The notes: generated from the letters alone by a model not told the origin. Counted from the stretch's first letter, positions 17,271 to 26,607 are shown. The stretch is DNA of 64,000 nucleotides from Arenimonas sp. SCN 70-307 (GCF_001724815.1 NZ_MEDO01000002.1:106195-170194), one strand, 5' to 3'. Program-made: numbers and translations.

Positions 17271-17885
17271 TCAGCGGCCCTTGCGGCCGCGGCGCAGGGG
17301 TTCGCCGGCAATCGGCGCCAGCACGAACGACAGGCTGACCAGATGGTCCTGGCCCGGTTTGCGGGGACCCTTGAGCAGGGCCTGGAGCCGTTCGAGCAGC
17401 GCATTGGCTTCGCGCAGCCCGTCTTCGTCCAGCCAACCGCGCGCACGCCCGGCCCAGAGTTCGCGCGCCGGGCCGTCGGTGCGCGTGTCCGGCCGGGCCA
17501 GTGCGGCGCGGAAATCGCGCCCGGCCGCCTGCAGCAGCCGGCCGACAACGGCCTGCACGGCCTCGCCGGCCCCCTCGTGCCGGCCGTAGCGCAGGCGCAG
17601 CGTGGTGCCAGGGGTGTCGCCGATGCGATAGCGCCGCGCGCCGGCGGGTGCTTCCAGCCGTGTCAGCAGGCCCGCTTTGCAGAGGCGATCGAAGTGGTAG
17701 TAGAGGCCGTCCGCCGGCCGCCCGAGTTCGGCGGCGACGGCGGCCACGTCGGCCTCGCCACCGAGGGACGCCAGCGTGTCGACGATGTCCTGCCGGGCCG
17801 GGCTGGCCAGCAGCGCCACGGCGGCGGGATCGGAGACGTCCCGGATACGCGGGGTCGGGACGCGGGGTGGGCGGGGACGTGCCAT
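17271..17885 (-). CDS. ArsR-type winged-helix transcriptional regulator
   Basis: This 204-residue protein has an N-terminal winged helix-turn-helix. VSDPAAVALLASPARQDIVDTLASLGGEADVAAVAAELGRPADGLYYHFDRLCKAGLLTR is the ArsR-like core; it occupies about residues 17-77, with the recognition helix near GRPADGLYYHFDRL. The remainder is helical, without obvious metal-binding cysteines, so it more likely senses a small molecule or a protein. Divergent transcription with the retropepsin-like lipoprotein and the inverted repeat between them suggest autoregulation and control of that gene. No clear ribosome site precedes its ATG. Confidence 0.85.
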   Translation of the reverse strand: MARPRPPRVPTPRIRDVSDPAAVALLASPARQDIVDTLASLGGEADVAAVAAELGRPADGLYYHFDRLCKAGLLTRLEAPAGARRYRIGDTPGTTLRLRYGRHEGAGEAVQAVVGRLLQAAGRDFRAALARPDTRTDGPARELWAGRARGWLDEDGLREANALLERLQALLKGPRKPGQDHLVSLSFVLAPIAGEPLRRGRKGR

Positions 17886-17901
17886 CAGTTGGCTTGCCTG
17901 T

Positions 17902-17927
17902 GTTGAAAAGATGCCTCAAATTTCAAC
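17902..17927. promoter_or_regulatory. Putative operator: GTTGAAA-N12-TTTCAAC
   Basis: A perfect 7-bp inverted repeat with a 12-bp spacer lies 17 bp upstream of the ArsR-type gene and 67 bp upstream of the divergent lipoprotein gene. Its arms contain TTGAAA, which could serve as a -35 element in either direction. Size and position fit an autoregulatory ArsR-family operator; the binding is inference. Confidence 0.45.
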
Positions 17928-17993
17928 GCAAGTCCCTCCTCCTGGCAAGTGCCGGCCCTCCGGCACGCGCCCATCACCCACACGAGGTTGCCC

Positions 17994-19001
17994 ATGGAAT
18001 CCCGTCGATCCCCCTGGCTTCGCGCCGTTTCGATCCTTAGCGCCGCCCTGCTGCTGGGCAGCCTGGCGTCCTGCGGCCAGGCCGAAATGATCCGGCTTTA
18101 TTTCGCCAACAACGGCACCGAGGTGCGGCTCGACTCCCCCCTGCCTTTGCGCCTGCCGTTCACCGAGCACGAGGGCTGGATCGTCGTGCAGGCCAGCGTC
18201 AACGGCTCGCCGCCCGTGCCCTTCGTGCTCGACACCGGCGCGTCGATGCTCACCATCCTCACGGCGCCCGACACCGAGGCCCTGGGACTGGACATGGGCG
18301 GGCTGCGGCGCATCGGCGGCGAAGGTGTCTCGGCCATCACGGCGGCCGTGCAGCAGGGCCTGGAGCTGGACTTCGGCCCGTTGGCGCTGCTCGACCAGAC
18401 CGTGCTGGCGATCCCGATGGACAACATCCTGTGCAGCGACCAGGTCCGGCCGCCGCCGTTCCGCGGCGTGATCGGGCACGAGCTGTTCGGCCGCTACGTG
18501 GTGGAGGTCGACCACGCCCGCGGCGAAGTCGTGCTGCACGACCCGGCCGACTTTGAATACCGCGGGGACGGCGTGGAGCTGCCGATCGAAATCAGCGCCC
18601 GCCACGCCTACGTGCGCTCGCAGGTGCAGGCGCCGGACGGCGCCGCCTACGAGGCCAGGCTGCACGTCGATACCGGCGCGGGCATCCACCTGAGCCTGTT
18701 CCCGCAGGCGCACGAGGCGATCGTGGTGCCGGCCGGCGGCGAGGACGTGGCGGGCTGCTTCGTCGGCGGGCTGGCGAGCTACCGGCGTGGCGAGCCGGTG
18801 CGGCTGGGCCTGGGCCAGGCGCCGCCGGTCGAGGTGCCGGTGCGCTATTCGACCGGCGACGAGGTGATCAAGCGTGGCCAGCATGGCCGCCTGGGCGCCC
18901 GTTTCCTGGCGGATTACAACGTGGTCTACGACTTTCCCGGCAAGCGCATCATCCTGGCGCCGCGCGCAGTCACACCGTCGATCACCGGGTCTGCCCGCTG
19001 A
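17994..19001 (+). CDS. Retropepsin-like aspartyl protease lipoprotein
   Basis: The 335-residue product starts at an ATG with a GAGG site and has a lipoprotein signal ending LASC (Cys27). It contains two aspartyl-protease motifs, each with the DTGA core: Asp80 in FVLDTGASM and Asp226 in LHVDTGAGI. A single chain thus carries both halves of a retropepsin-type active site, the pattern of bacterial aspartyl-protease-family proteins. RGVIGHELFGRYVVEVDH and ARFLADYNVVYDF are the matching hydrophobic strands after each Asp. It is expected on the periplasmic face of a membrane. The target is unknown. It is divergent from the ArsR-type regulator, which may control it. Confidence 0.85.
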   Translation: MESRRSPWLRAVSILSAALLLGSLASCGQAEMIRLYFANNGTEVRLDSPLPLRLPFTEHEGWIVVQASVNGSPPVPFVLDTGASMLTILTAPDTEALGLDMGGLRRIGGEGVSAITAAVQQGLELDFGPLALLDQTVLAIPMDNILCSDQVRPPPFRGVIGHELFGRYVVEVDHARGEVVLHDPADFEYRGDGVELPIEISARHAYVRSQVQAPDGAAYEARLHVDTGAGIHLSLFPQAHEAIVVPAGGEDVAGCFVGGLASYRRGEPVRLGLGQAPPVEVPVRYSTGDEVIKRGQHGRLGARFLADYNVVYDFPGKRIILAPRAVTPSITGSAR

Positions 19002-19021
19002 ATTCGATTGGACCGCCCGCC

Positions 19022-19918
19022 TCAGCGCAGGGTGCGGGCAAACAGCGCCAGGGTCGCCGTCCAGGCCTGCTTCGCGGCGGCCTCGTCGTAGCGGGGCGTG
19101 GTGTCGTTGTGGAAGCCATGCTGCGTGCCCGGCGGCTGGAGCAGGGTGTAGGACTTGCCGGCGGCCTTGAGCGCCTCTTCGTAGGCGGGCCAGCTGGCGT
19201 TGACGCGCGGGTCGTCCTCGGCCAGCACGACCAGCAGTTCGGCCGTGATGGCCGGTACGGCGTCCACCGGCGGCGCCGAGCCATAGAAGGGTGCGGCGGC
19301 CTTGAGGTCAGGCAGGCGCGTGGCCAGGAAGTTGGCGATGGCGCCGCCGTAGCAGAAGCCAACGACGCCCATGCGGCCGTTGCCCAGCGGGTGCGACTGC
19401 AGCCAGGCGGCCGCGGCCAGCAGGTCTTCGCGGGTGCGGGCCTGGTCGAGCTCCTGGAACTTCGACCGCGCGCTGTCCTCGTCGCCTGGGTAGCCGCCGA
19501 GCGGGAACAGGGCGTCGGGGGCGAAGGCCAGGTAGCCCTCGAGCGCGAGCCGACGGGTGACGTCCTCGATATGCGGGTTCAGGCCGCGGTTCTCGTGCAC
19601 CACCAGCACCAGCGGCAGCGGGCCCCCGGCGCCGGCCGGCGCGGCGAGGTAGCCGCGGGCCTCGCCGTAGCCCGCGGGCGAGGGAATCGTTTCGTAGCGC
19701 GTCGCCAGGCGCGCGTCGTCCTCCGCCACCTGCCGCGCCTGCACGAACTTCGGCGACAGCGCCGCCAGCAGGCCGGCCGCGGTGGTGCCGCCGACGGCGA
19801 AACGCGCGGCGCCGGCCAGGAAGGCGCGGCGGTCGATCTGGCCGTGCACGTATTGGTCGAACAGGCGCATCAGGCCCGGGTCGAAATCGCGGTGGCTGGG
19901 GCGCGGGGCGTCGGTCAT
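19022..19918 (-). CDS. Dienelactone hydrolase-family enzyme with Tat-like N-terminus
   Basis: This 298-residue alpha/beta hydrolase has the dienelactone-hydrolase nucleophile Cys189 in GFCYGG, an acidic Asp235/236 in AEDDPRV and a catalytic His267 in THQ-like TQHGFHN. Residues 29-55 (DRRAFLAGAARFAVGGTTAAGLLAA) contain a twin arginine followed by a hydrophobic stretch, as in the conserved membrane-associated DLH subgroup that carries a Tat-type signal after about 30 residues. Export is therefore likely. The substrate is unknown; no chloroaromatic pathway genes are nearby. A GTG start ten codons earlier is possible. It is convergent with the retropepsin gene. Confidence 0.85.
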   Translation of the reverse strand: MTDAPRPSHRDFDPGLMRLFDQYVHGQIDRRAFLAGAARFAVGGTTAAGLLAALSPKFVQARQVAEDDARLATRYETIPSPAGYGEARGYLAAPAGAGGPLPLVLVVHENRGLNPHIEDVTRRLALEGYLAFAPDALFPLGGYPGDEDSARSKFQELDQARTREDLLAAAAWLQSHPLGNGRMGVVGFCYGGAIANFLATRLPDLKAAAPFYGSAPPVDAVPAITAELLVVLAEDDPRVNASWPAYEEALKAAGKSYTLLQPPGTQHGFHNDTTPRYDEAAAKQAWTATLALFARTLR

Positions 19919-20133
19919 GGCGGGCTCGGCGGCAGGGACAGCCGACACGCTGGCCCCCGGGGCACGAAGACGGCGTGAACGGGCGGGATGTCACATCCGG
20001 CTTCGTCCGCCCGTCAGTGGTTTCGTCGGCCAGGCCGAGGGTTTCGTCCCGAAGCCCCCCACGGGCCGTCGAATCACCTAGCATCCATGCTGCGATTCAA
20101 GGGGAGTCGCGCGCCAACCACCAGGAGCCTTGC

Positions 20134-20823
20134 ATGTCCCACCTGATCAACATCTTCCTCGAGCCGGCCAAGGTGTTCACCGCGCTGAAGGAAAAGCCCA
20201 CGTTCTGGGCGCCCTTCCTGTTGGTCGCCGGCCTGACGGTCGTCTCGACCCTTGCCTACTTCATGACCGTGGACCCGGCCTGGTTCGCCGAGCACCAGGT
20301 GGCGCAGATGCTTGCGCAGAACCCTGAGATGACCAAGGAGCAGATCGCCCAGGCCCAGGCCTTCATGCCCGGCGCCCGGGTCTCGGGCTACATCGGCGCG
20401 CCGGTGGCGGCGCTCTTCCTGGGCATCGTGTTCGCCATCTATGGCCTGTATTACCTGCTGGCGGGCAAGGTCACCGGCAATGCGGTGTCCTACAAGCACG
20501 GGCTCGCGCTGGCCGCCTGGGCCAGCGTGCCGATGGCCCTGGCCTCGCTGGTGGCGATCGGCGGCGTACTGACGAGCTCGAACCAGACGCCCTTCGAGAG
20601 CCTGCAGCTGCTCAACATCGACCCGCTGCTGGTGCAGCTGCCGGTCGGCCACGACTGGGGCACGCTGGCCAAGAGCTTCAGCCTGCTCAACTTCTGGACC
20701 TGGTTCCTGGCCGCCCTGGGCTGGAAGACCTGGTTCCGCACCGGCTGGACCCAGGCCGTGGTGGTGGCCCTGCTGCCCTCGCTGGTGATCTACGGCGTGA
20801 TGGTGCTCTTCGCCATCCTCTGA
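20134..20823 (+). CDS. YIP1-family inner-membrane protein
   Basis: The 229-residue protein begins MSHLINIFLEPAKVFTALKEKPTFW, the characteristic start of bacterial Yip1-domain proteins. It has about five membrane segments (roughly residues 27-45, 91-115, 132-155, 190-205 and 210-228). The ATG has a CAGGAG site. It opens an apparent four-gene operon with the periplasmic adaptor, ATPase and permease that follow (22-bp gap). A role as an accessory of that export complex is inferred from position only. Confidence 0.8.
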   Translation: MSHLINIFLEPAKVFTALKEKPTFWAPFLLVAGLTVVSTLAYFMTVDPAWFAEHQVAQMLAQNPEMTKEQIAQAQAFMPGARVSGYIGAPVAALFLGIVFAIYGLYYLLAGKVTGNAVSYKHGLALAAWASVPMALASLVAIGGVLTSSNQTPFESLQLLNIDPLLVQLPVGHDWGTLAKSFSLLNFWTWFLAALGWKTWFRTGWTQAVVVALLPSLVIYGVMVLFAIL

Positions 20824-20845
20824 CACGAACGGAAGCCCCGACTCG

Positions 20846-22075
20846 ATGAAGCCCAACAAGAAATGGATCGTCGCCGGCCTGGTGCTGGCGGTCATTGCCG
20901 TGCCGCTGCTGGTGAAGTCGCTGCGCGGCGAGTCGCGCACCGAAGTCGAGGTGGTGCTGGCCTCCGAACAGGAGATCCGGCCCTCCATCCTCGCCTCGGG
21001 CCTGCTGGCCTACCTCGAGGAGGTGAACCTCACCTCCGAAGTGGTGGCCAAGGTGCGCGAGATCCTGGTCGAGGAGGGTGACCAGGTCGAGAAGGGCCAG
21101 CTGCTGCTGCGCCTGGACCCGGAGACCTACCGCAACGTCATCGAGCGCGAGGAGGCCGGTCGCCGCCAGAGCCTGATCAGCATCGAGCGCCAGCGCCTGA
21201 ACCTGACGCTGGCCGAGACCCGGCTCAAGCGCGGCCAGGAACTGCTCGGGCGGCAGATGATCGGCCAGAGCGACTTCGACGACCTGCGCAACGCCCGCGA
21301 CCTGGCGCGGGTGGAGCTGCAGAGCAGCGAGGAGTCGCTGCGCCGCGCCGACGCCATCCTGGCCGAGGCGCGCGAGCAGCTGGCCAAGACCGACATCCGC
21401 TCGCCGATCTCCGGCACCATCGTCGACCTGCCGATCAAGGTGGGCGAGACCGCCATCCCGTCCACCAACGCCCTGGCCGGCGCCTCGCTGATGAAGATCG
21501 CCGATACCTCGGCCATCCAGGCCAACCTGCGCGTGGACGAGGCCGACATCGCCCGCGTGCGCCTGGGCCAGCAGGCCGAGGTGGTGGCTGCGGCCCAGCA
21601 GGACGTGAAGCTCACCGGCAAGGTGGCGCGCATCGCGCTGGCGCCCAGCCTCGAGCCGGGCAGCCAGGGCCGCGCCTACCGCGTGGAGGTGCTGCTGGAG
21701 GTGCCTGACGACCTGGGCCTGCGCTCGGGCATGAGCGCACGCGCCGACATCTTCCTCGGCGACGGCGGCAAGACCCTGGCCGTGCCGGTCGAGGCGGTGG
21801 TGACCGAGGAAAGCGAGGACAAGAAGCTCACCCGCCACGTCTGGGTCGACCGCGACGGCGTCGCCCGCAAGGTGGCGGTCGAGACCGGCCTGTCGGACGA
21901 CCGCTGGGAGGCGATCAGCTCGGGCATCGTGGCCGGCGACAAGATCATCGTCGGACCGGCCAAGACCCTGCGCCTGCTCGCCGAGGGCGCGCGCATCGAA
22001 TCGAAGCTGCGCGAGGACAAGCCGGCCACCGGCGGCAAGGGCGAAGAGGAAGACGACGGGGACGCCGCCGAATGA
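20846..22075 (+). CDS. MacA/HlyD-like periplasmic adaptor subunit
   Basis: This 409-residue membrane-fusion protein has one N-terminal membrane anchor (about residues 8-24) and a split biotinyl-lipoyl domain: [27 protein letters not shown] at about 65-91 and [19 protein letters not shown] later. A coiled coil of about 80 residues lies between them ([17 protein letters not shown] onward). Beta-barrel strands follow, ending in an acidic tail [10 protein letters not shown]. It should bridge the inner-membrane ABC permease to an outer-membrane channel. The stop overlaps the ATPase start by four bases (ATGA), showing coupling. No TolC-like gene is present in the window. Confidence 0.9.
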   Translation: MKPNKKWIVAGLVLAVIAVPLLVKSLRGESRTEVEVVLASEQEIRPSILASGLLAYLEEVNLTSEVVAKVREILVEEGDQVEKGQLLLRLDPETYRNVIEREEAGRRQSLISIERQRLNLTLAETRLKRGQELLGRQMIGQSDFDDLRNARDLARVELQSSEESLRRADAILAEAREQLAKTDIRSPISGTIVDLPIKVGETAIPSTNALAGASLMKIADTSAIQANLRVDEADIARVRLGQQAEVVAAAQQDVKLTGKVARIALAPSLEPGSQGRAYRVEVLLEVPDDLGLRSGMSARADIFLGDGGKTLAVPVEAVVTEESEDKKLTRHVWVDRDGVARKVAVETGLSDDRWEAISSGIVAGDKIIVGPAKTLRLLAEGARIESKLREDKPATGGKGEEEDDGDAAE

Positions 22076-22767
22076 TCCGCCTCACCGGCATCGTCAAGCG
22101 CTACCAGATGGGCGAAGAAGTGGTGATGGCGCTCAACGGCGTCGACCTGTTCGTCGACCGCAACGAGTACGTGGCGCTGATCGGCCCCTCGGGCTCGGGC
22201 AAGTCCACGCTGATGAACCTCATCGGCTGCCTGGACACGCCCTCGGAGGGCACCTACGAGCTCAACGGCCGCGACACCTCCCAGCTCACCGACGACGAGC
22301 TGGCGCAGGTGCGCAACAAGGAAATCGGCTTCGTGTTCCAGTCCTTCCACCTGCTGCCGCGCTTGACCGTGCTCGAGAACGTGATGCAGCCGCTGGTCTA
22401 CCGCGGCCTGCCGCGCGCCGAGCGCAAGGCGCTGGCGACGCGCGCACTCGAGCAGGTGGGCCTGGGCAGCCGCCTGGGTCATCGCCCCAACCAGCTCTCG
22501 GGCGGCCAGCGCCAGCGCGTGGCGGTGGCCCGCGCCCTCGTCGGCCGGCCCTCGATCCTGCTGGCCGACGAACCCACAGGCAACCTCGATTCCAAGACCT
22601 CGGCCGAGATCATGGCCCTGTTCGACGAGCTGCACGCCGCCGGCCAGACCGTGGTGGTGGTGACCCACGAACCCGACATCGCCGCGCATTGCCGCCGCAC
22701 CATCCGCGTCTCCGACGGCAAGATCGTCGAGGACTACGCCAACCCGCCGCGCGCCCAGGTCGCCTGA
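22072..22767 (+). CDS. ABC transporter ATP-binding protein, MacB/LolD type
   Basis: The 231-residue ATPase has Walker [10 protein letters not shown] (about 40-48), the Q-loop in [14 protein letters not shown], the signature [10 protein letters not shown], Walker [13 protein letters not shown] and the switch His in [21 protein letters not shown] is typical of the MacB/LolD/FtsE mechanotransmission subfamily. It works with the FtsX-type permease that begins one base after its stop codon. Substrates of such tripartite systems include peptides, lipoproteins and siderophores, so specificity is open. Confidence 0.95.
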   Translation: MIRLTGIVKRYQMGEEVVMALNGVDLFVDRNEYVALIGPSGSGKSTLMNLIGCLDTPSEGTYELNGRDTSQLTDDELAQVRNKEIGFVFQSFHLLPRLTVLENVMQPLVYRGLPRAERKALATRALEQVGLGSRLGHRPNQLSGGQRQRVAVARALVGRPSILLADEPTGNLDSKTSAEIMALFDELHAAGQTVVVVTHEPDIAAHCRRTIRVSDGKIVEDYANPPRAQVA

Positions 22768-22768
22768 C

Positions 22769-23989
22769 ATGCAAGCCTTCCTCGAAGCCTTCCGCGCCGC
22801 GCTCGCCAGCCTGATGGCGCACCGCATGCGCAGTTTCCTCACCACGCTGGGCATCCTGATCGGCACCGCCTCGGTGATCGCCGTGGTGTCGCTGGTGCAA
22901 GGGTTCTCGCGCTCGATCTCCGACCAGTTCGCCGACCTGGGCAGCAACACGCTGACCCTGCAGCCCTACACGTCCTTCGCTGACGCCAGCCTGGGCAAGG
23001 AGAACCGCCTGAGCTTCGACGACGTGGACCTGCTGCGCTACCGCGTCTCCGGGGTCGGCGACGTGGTGCCGATCATGGCCGTGCCCGCCAGCGGCGTGGG
23101 TTACCGCGGCCGTACCGCCGTGCCGCAGGTGCTGGCGACCTCGGCCGACTTCACCGTCGTGCGGGGCCTCTACCCGCAGTCGGGGCGGTTCATCGTCGAC
23201 AGCGACGACAAGAGCCGGCGCCGGGTGGCGGTGGTCGGCACCAAGGCGATCGAGGACCTGGAGCTGCCCGAGGATCCGATCGGCGAGTACATCCGCATCG
23301 GCAGCGACTGGTTCAAGGTCGTCGGCGTGATGGAGAAGCGCGGCGAACTGCTGGGCTTCTCGCAGGACAACCTCGTCATCCTTCCCTTCGAGGTCGGCCG
23401 GGCCATGACGGGGAACGAGGTGCGGCCGCGCATGAGCGTGAGCTTCACCGCCGAGGACATCGAGGACGTCGAGGCGCTGCGCGAGCGGGTCAAGCGCGCC
23501 GTGCGCATCGCCCACAAGCTCAAGCCCGGGCAGGAGGACGACTTCCGGGTCGAGGCGGCCGATTCGTTCGTCAAGCAGTTCGAGCAGATCACCGGCACGG
23601 CCACCGCGGTGGTGGGCGGCGTGGTGGGCATCTCGCTGCTGGTGGGCGGCATCGGCATCATGAACATCATGCTGGTGTCGGTCACCGAGCGGACGCGCGA
23701 GATCGGCATCCTCAAGGCGCTGGGCGCCACACGGCGCGACATCCTGGTGCAGTTCCTGCTCGAGGCCGGCCTGCTGGCCCTGCTCGGCGGCCTGATCGGC
23801 ATCGCGCTCGGTTACGGCGCGGGCCTGGCCGTGGCTTCGGCCATCCCCAACTTCCCGCCGGCGCAGGTGCCGCTGTGGGTGGTGCTGGCCGCGGCGGGTT
23901 TCTCGGCCCTGGTGGGCGTGGTGTTCGGCATCATGCCGGCCTCCAAGGCCGCCGCGCTCGATCCGATCGAGGCGCTGCGCTACGAGTGA
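22769..23989 (+). CDS. ABC transporter permease, MacB/FtsX family
   Basis: This 406-residue permease has an N-terminal membrane helix (about 20-42, LTTLGILIGTASVIAVVSLV) after the conserved AFRAALASLMAHRMRSF amphipathic helix. A periplasmic MacB_PCD domain (about 45-270) follows, then three C-terminal membrane helices that include VGGIGIMNIMLVSVTERTRE and KALGATRRDIL. This is the MacB permease layout with the ATPase on a separate chain. It completes the YIP1-adaptor-ATPase-permease operon. The gene is convergent with the enoyl-reductase gene, 18 bases apart, with no obvious terminator between them. Confidence 0.95.
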   Translation: MQAFLEAFRAALASLMAHRMRSFLTTLGILIGTASVIAVVSLVQGFSRSISDQFADLGSNTLTLQPYTSFADASLGKENRLSFDDVDLLRYRVSGVGDVVPIMAVPASGVGYRGRTAVPQVLATSADFTVVRGLYPQSGRFIVDSDDKSRRRVAVVGTKAIEDLELPEDPIGEYIRIGSDWFKVVGVMEKRGELLGFSQDNLVILPFEVGRAMTGNEVRPRMSVSFTAEDIEDVEALRERVKRAVRIAHKLKPGQEDDFRVEAADSFVKQFEQITGTATAVVGGVVGISLLVGGIGIMNIMLVSVTERTREIGILKALGATRRDILVQFLLEAGLLALLGGLIGIALGYGAGLAVASAIPNFPPAQVPLWVVLAAAGFSALVGVVFGIMPASKAAALDPIEALRYE

Positions 23990-24007
23990 CGAGCGGCGCG
24001 CGCGGCT

Positions 24008-25021
24008 TCAGATGGCCGCGCGCGAGGGGCCGTTGGGCTCGATGACGATCTTGCCGTGGCGCGCGCCGGTGCTGGCCGCGTGCACGGCCTCGCGCACGTG
24101 GTCGATGCCGTAGCTGGCCTGCACCGTGGCGTGCAGCGTGCCCTCGGCCACCATGGCGGCGAGCTCGGCGAACAGCGCCTGCCGGCGTTCGGGCCGCGCC
24201 TTGCGCAGCCACTGCGCCAGCCAGAAGCCGCGCAGGTTCAGGCCGTTGAACACCAGGTAGCGCGGCGAGACCATGCAGCGCTCGCCGCCCATCGCGCCGT
24301 AGTTCACCAGGGTGCCGCCCGGCGCCAGGCAGCGCGCCAGGTGTTCGGTGTGCACGCCGCCGACGCAGTCGAGCGCCAGCTTCACCTGCACCTTGCCGAC
24401 GGCCTCCTGCAGGCGCTCGGGCAGGTCCTCGGCATCGACCAGCGCGTGTTCGCCGCCGGCCTGCCAGACCGCCTCGATGGCCGACTCGCGCCGCACCACG
24501 TTCACCACGTTGATGCCGCGGCGCCTGGCGATCTGGCTGACGTAGCCGCCGACGGCGGAGTTGGCGGCGTTCTGCACCACCCAGTCGCCCGGCTGCAGCT
24601 CGACGATGTCCGAAAGCATCAGCGCCGCCGTCGGCGGGTTCACGCTGAGCATCGACAGCTGCACCGGGTCGACGTCGTGCGGCAGCTTCACCAGCTCGCG
24701 CACGGGCAGGTTCAGGTGCGTGCTCCAGGTGCCGCAGCCCAGCGGCAGCAGCACGATGTCGCCTTCCTCGAGGCCGTGCGGGTCGCCGTTGATTTCCTCC
24801 ACGCGGCCCACGCCCTCGTTGCCGCCCACGGCCGGCAGCGGCGGCAGCTGGCCGTAGTCGCCGGTGAGCTGCAGCACGTCCGACGGGTTCACCGGCGAGG
24901 CGAGCACCGACACCCGCGCTTCGCCGGGCAGCGGCGGCAGCAGGCTGAACTCGGTGGTCTTGATCACCTCATGCGGCACGCGGCCGCGGTAGGCGTAACG
25001 GGCGTGCTTGGGCGTGGTCAT
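24008..25021 (-). CDS. MECR/ETR1-like medium-chain reductase (2-enoyl thioester or quinone reductase)
   Basis: The 337-residue zinc-free medium-chain dehydrogenase/reductase has VNPSDVLQLTGDYG and NEGVGRVEEI in the catalytic half. Its nucleotide-binding half has GDWVVQNAANSAVGGYVSQIARRRG (motif AANSAVG, about residues 154-160). VNPPTAALMLSD and the absence of structural-zinc cysteines fit trans-2-enoyl-thioester reductases of the MECR/ETR1 group, which use NADPH, rather than alcohol dehydrogenases. Its ATG follows the stop of rlmJ by one base, so the two are co-transcribed, although no functional link is known. Confidence 0.85.
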   Translation of the reverse strand: MTTPKHARYAYRGRVPHEVIKTTEFSLLPPLPGEARVSVLASPVNPSDVLQLTGDYGQLPPLPAVGGNEGVGRVEEINGDPHGLEEGDIVLLPLGCGTWSTHLNLPVRELVKLPHDVDPVQLSMLSVNPPTAALMLSDIVELQPGDWVVQNAANSAVGGYVSQIARRRGINVVNVVRRESAIEAVWQAGGEHALVDAEDLPERLQEAVGKVQVKLALDCVGGVHTEHLARCLAPGGTLVNYGAMGGERCMVSPRYLVFNGLNLRGFWLAQWLRKARPERRQALFAELAAMVAEGTLHATVQASYGIDHVREAVHAASTGARHGKIVIEPNGPSRAAI

Positions 25022-25022
25022 G

Positions 25023-25883
25023 TCAGGCGGGCTCCTGCTTGAGCCAGGTCAGGCGCCAGGAGGCGCCGGCCTCGCCCATCGCCTGTGCCAGCGGGCGCAG
25101 CGTGGGCTCGATGGCGGCGTCGAGCTGCCAGGGCGGGTTGAGGATGAGCATGCCGCTGCCGTTCATGCGCAGCGGCGAGTCGTCGGGGCGCACCAGCAGT
25201 TCGATGGTGAGCGCAGAGCGCGCCGGCAGTGCGGCGATCTTTCGCATCAGCGGCTGCAGGGTGGCGCGGCGCTTGATCGGGTACCACAGCGCGTAGATCC
25301 CCTGCGGGAAGCGCTCCAGGCCCTCGCGCAGCGCCGCCACGATGGGCGCGTACTCGCCTTCCTGCACCTCGTAGGGCGGATCGATGAGCACCAGGCCGCG
25401 GGCGAAGCGGGTGTTGCCCTCGCGCGGCGGCAGCAGGGCCTTCACCGCGGCGTAGCCGTCGCGGTTGTGCACGTGGCAGCGCGGGTCGCCGGCCAGCACG
25501 GTCTTGAGCGCGGCGGCCTCGTCGGGCTGCAGTTCGCAGGCGGCCAGGCGGTCCTGGTCGCGCAGGGCGTGCGCCACCAGCAGGGGCGAGCCGGGGTAGC
25601 TCATGGCTTCGCCCGGGTCGCATTCGGCCACGGCCTCGAGATAGGCGCGCAGCGCCGGCGGGCCGGCGGGCTGGGCCTCGCGCAGGCGGACGAAGCCGCT
25701 GGCGGCCTCGCCGGTGCGCCTGGCCTGGTCGCCGCGCAGGTCGTAGCGGCCGCGCCCGGCGTGGGTGTCGAGCACGAAGAAGGCTGCGTCCTTGCGCTTG
25801 AGCGCGTCGAGCAGGGCGACCAGGACCAGGTGCTTGAGCACGTCGGCGTGGTTGCCCGCGTGGAATCCGTGGCGGTAGTTCAT
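25023..25883 (-). CDS. rlmJ: 23S rRNA (adenine(2030)-N6)-methyltransferase
   Basis: RlmJ methylates A2030 of 23S rRNA on naked RNA before ribosome assembly. The 286-residue length matches. Family hallmarks are MNYRHGFHAGNHADVLKH at the start, the SAM-binding VLDTHAGRGRYDL (about 38-50), and the catalytic DPPY in VLIDPPYEVQEGEY (about 166-169). An inserted helical domain lies between them. It is the first gene of a pair with the enoyl-reductase gene and is divergent from the GNAT gene at 25950. Confidence 0.95.
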   Translation of the reverse strand: MNYRHGFHAGNHADVLKHLVLVALLDALKRKDAAFFVLDTHAGRGRYDLRGDQARRTGEAASGFVRLREAQPAGPPALRAYLEAVAECDPGEAMSYPGSPLLVAHALRDQDRLAACELQPDEAAALKTVLAGDPRCHVHNRDGYAAVKALLPPREGNTRFARGLVLIDPPYEVQEGEYAPIVAALREGLERFPQGIYALWYPIKRRATLQPLMRKIAALPARSALTIELLVRPDDSPLRMNGSGMLILNPPWQLDAAIEPTLRPLAQAMGEAGASWRLTWLKQEPA

Positions 25884-25949
25884 GCCGCGCAGTCTACCCG
25901 GCGCGGGCCGCGGTTAGACTTCCGGCTCCTGGCAGGCGGAGGGCGGGGC

Positions 25950-26546
25950 ATGGGGTCGATCGCGGTGCGGCGGGTGGCGGGGCGCGAGCTGGCGCCGTGG
26001 CTGGACGCCGTGGCGGCCCTGCGCGTGGCGGTGTTCCGCGACTGGCCCTACCTCTACGAGGGCGACCCGGGCTACGAGCGCGAGTACCTGCGCGCCTACG
26101 CGAACTCGGCCGACAGCGTGGTGGTGCTGGCCCTCGACGGCGAGCGCGTGGTCGGCGCCTCCACGGGCCTGCCCCTGGCCGACGACACGGCCGAGTTCCA
26201 GCGCCCCTTCCTCGACGCCGGCCGCCCGGTGGGCGACGTCTTCTATTTCGGCGAATCGGTGCTTCTTCCCGACTTCCGGGGCCAGGGCCTGGGCCACCGC
26301 TTCTTCGACGAACGCGAGTCCCACGCCCGCGCCCTGGGCCGCTTCCGCTGGACGGCCTTCTGCGCCGTCGACCGCGACCCGGCCGACCCGCGCCGCCCCG
26401 AGCACCACCGCGGCAACGAAGCCTTCTGGGCCAAACGCGGCTACGTCCGCCAGCCCGGCATGACCGTGCGCCTGGCCTGGCCCGAACCCGGCCACCCCAG
26501 CCCCACCGAAAAACCCCTCACCTTCTGGCTCCGCCCCCTCCCGTAG
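25950..26546 (+). CDS. GNAT-family acetyltransferase
   Basis: This 198-residue protein starts at an ATG after a purine-rich GGAGGGCGGGG stretch. It has an N-acetyltransferase fold: AVRRVAGRELAPWLDAVAALRVAVFRDWPYLYEG at the N-terminus, FGESVLLPDFRGQGLGHRFFDERE containing the acetyl-CoA loop RGQGLG (about residue 118), and NEAFWAKRGYVRQPG. Similar proteins are uncharacterised GNATs. The last codons and stop codon overlap the left end of the inverted-repeat element at 26543, so the C-terminus (LRPLP) is encoded right up to the repeat border. A much longer open frame exists upstream but is antisense to rlmJ. Confidence 0.8.
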   Translation: MGSIAVRRVAGRELAPWLDAVAALRVAVFRDWPYLYEGDPGYEREYLRAYANSADSVVVLALDGERVVGASTGLPLADDTAEFQRPFLDAGRPVGDVFYFGESVLLPDFRGQGLGHRFFDERESHARALGRFRWTAFCAVDRDPADPRRPEHHRGNEAFWAKRGYVRQPGMTVRLAWPEPGHPSPTEKPLTFWLRPLP

Positions 26547-26585
26547 GAGCGCCTTCAGGCGCGAATCTTTTCTCTGGGGCTTTCC

Positions 26586-26607
26586 GTGTGAGGGCCTTCA
26601 GGCCCGA
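26586..26607 (+). repeat. REP-like unit, GGGCC-TTCA-GGCCC type
   Basis: GTGTGAGGGCCTTCAGGCCCGA forms a short stem with a TTCA loop, lying inside the left arm of the nested element. The same core (GAGGGCCTTCAGGCCCGA) occurs twice in inverted orientation at 36908-36968, which shows that it is a dispersed sequence and not only part of this palindrome. Confidence 0.6.

Noticed and set aside
20134..23989. Bacteriocin or antibiotic export cluster around the MacAB-like operon
   Set aside because: No precursor peptide, modification enzyme or protease gene adjoins it; the operon is compatible with a housekeeping export role.
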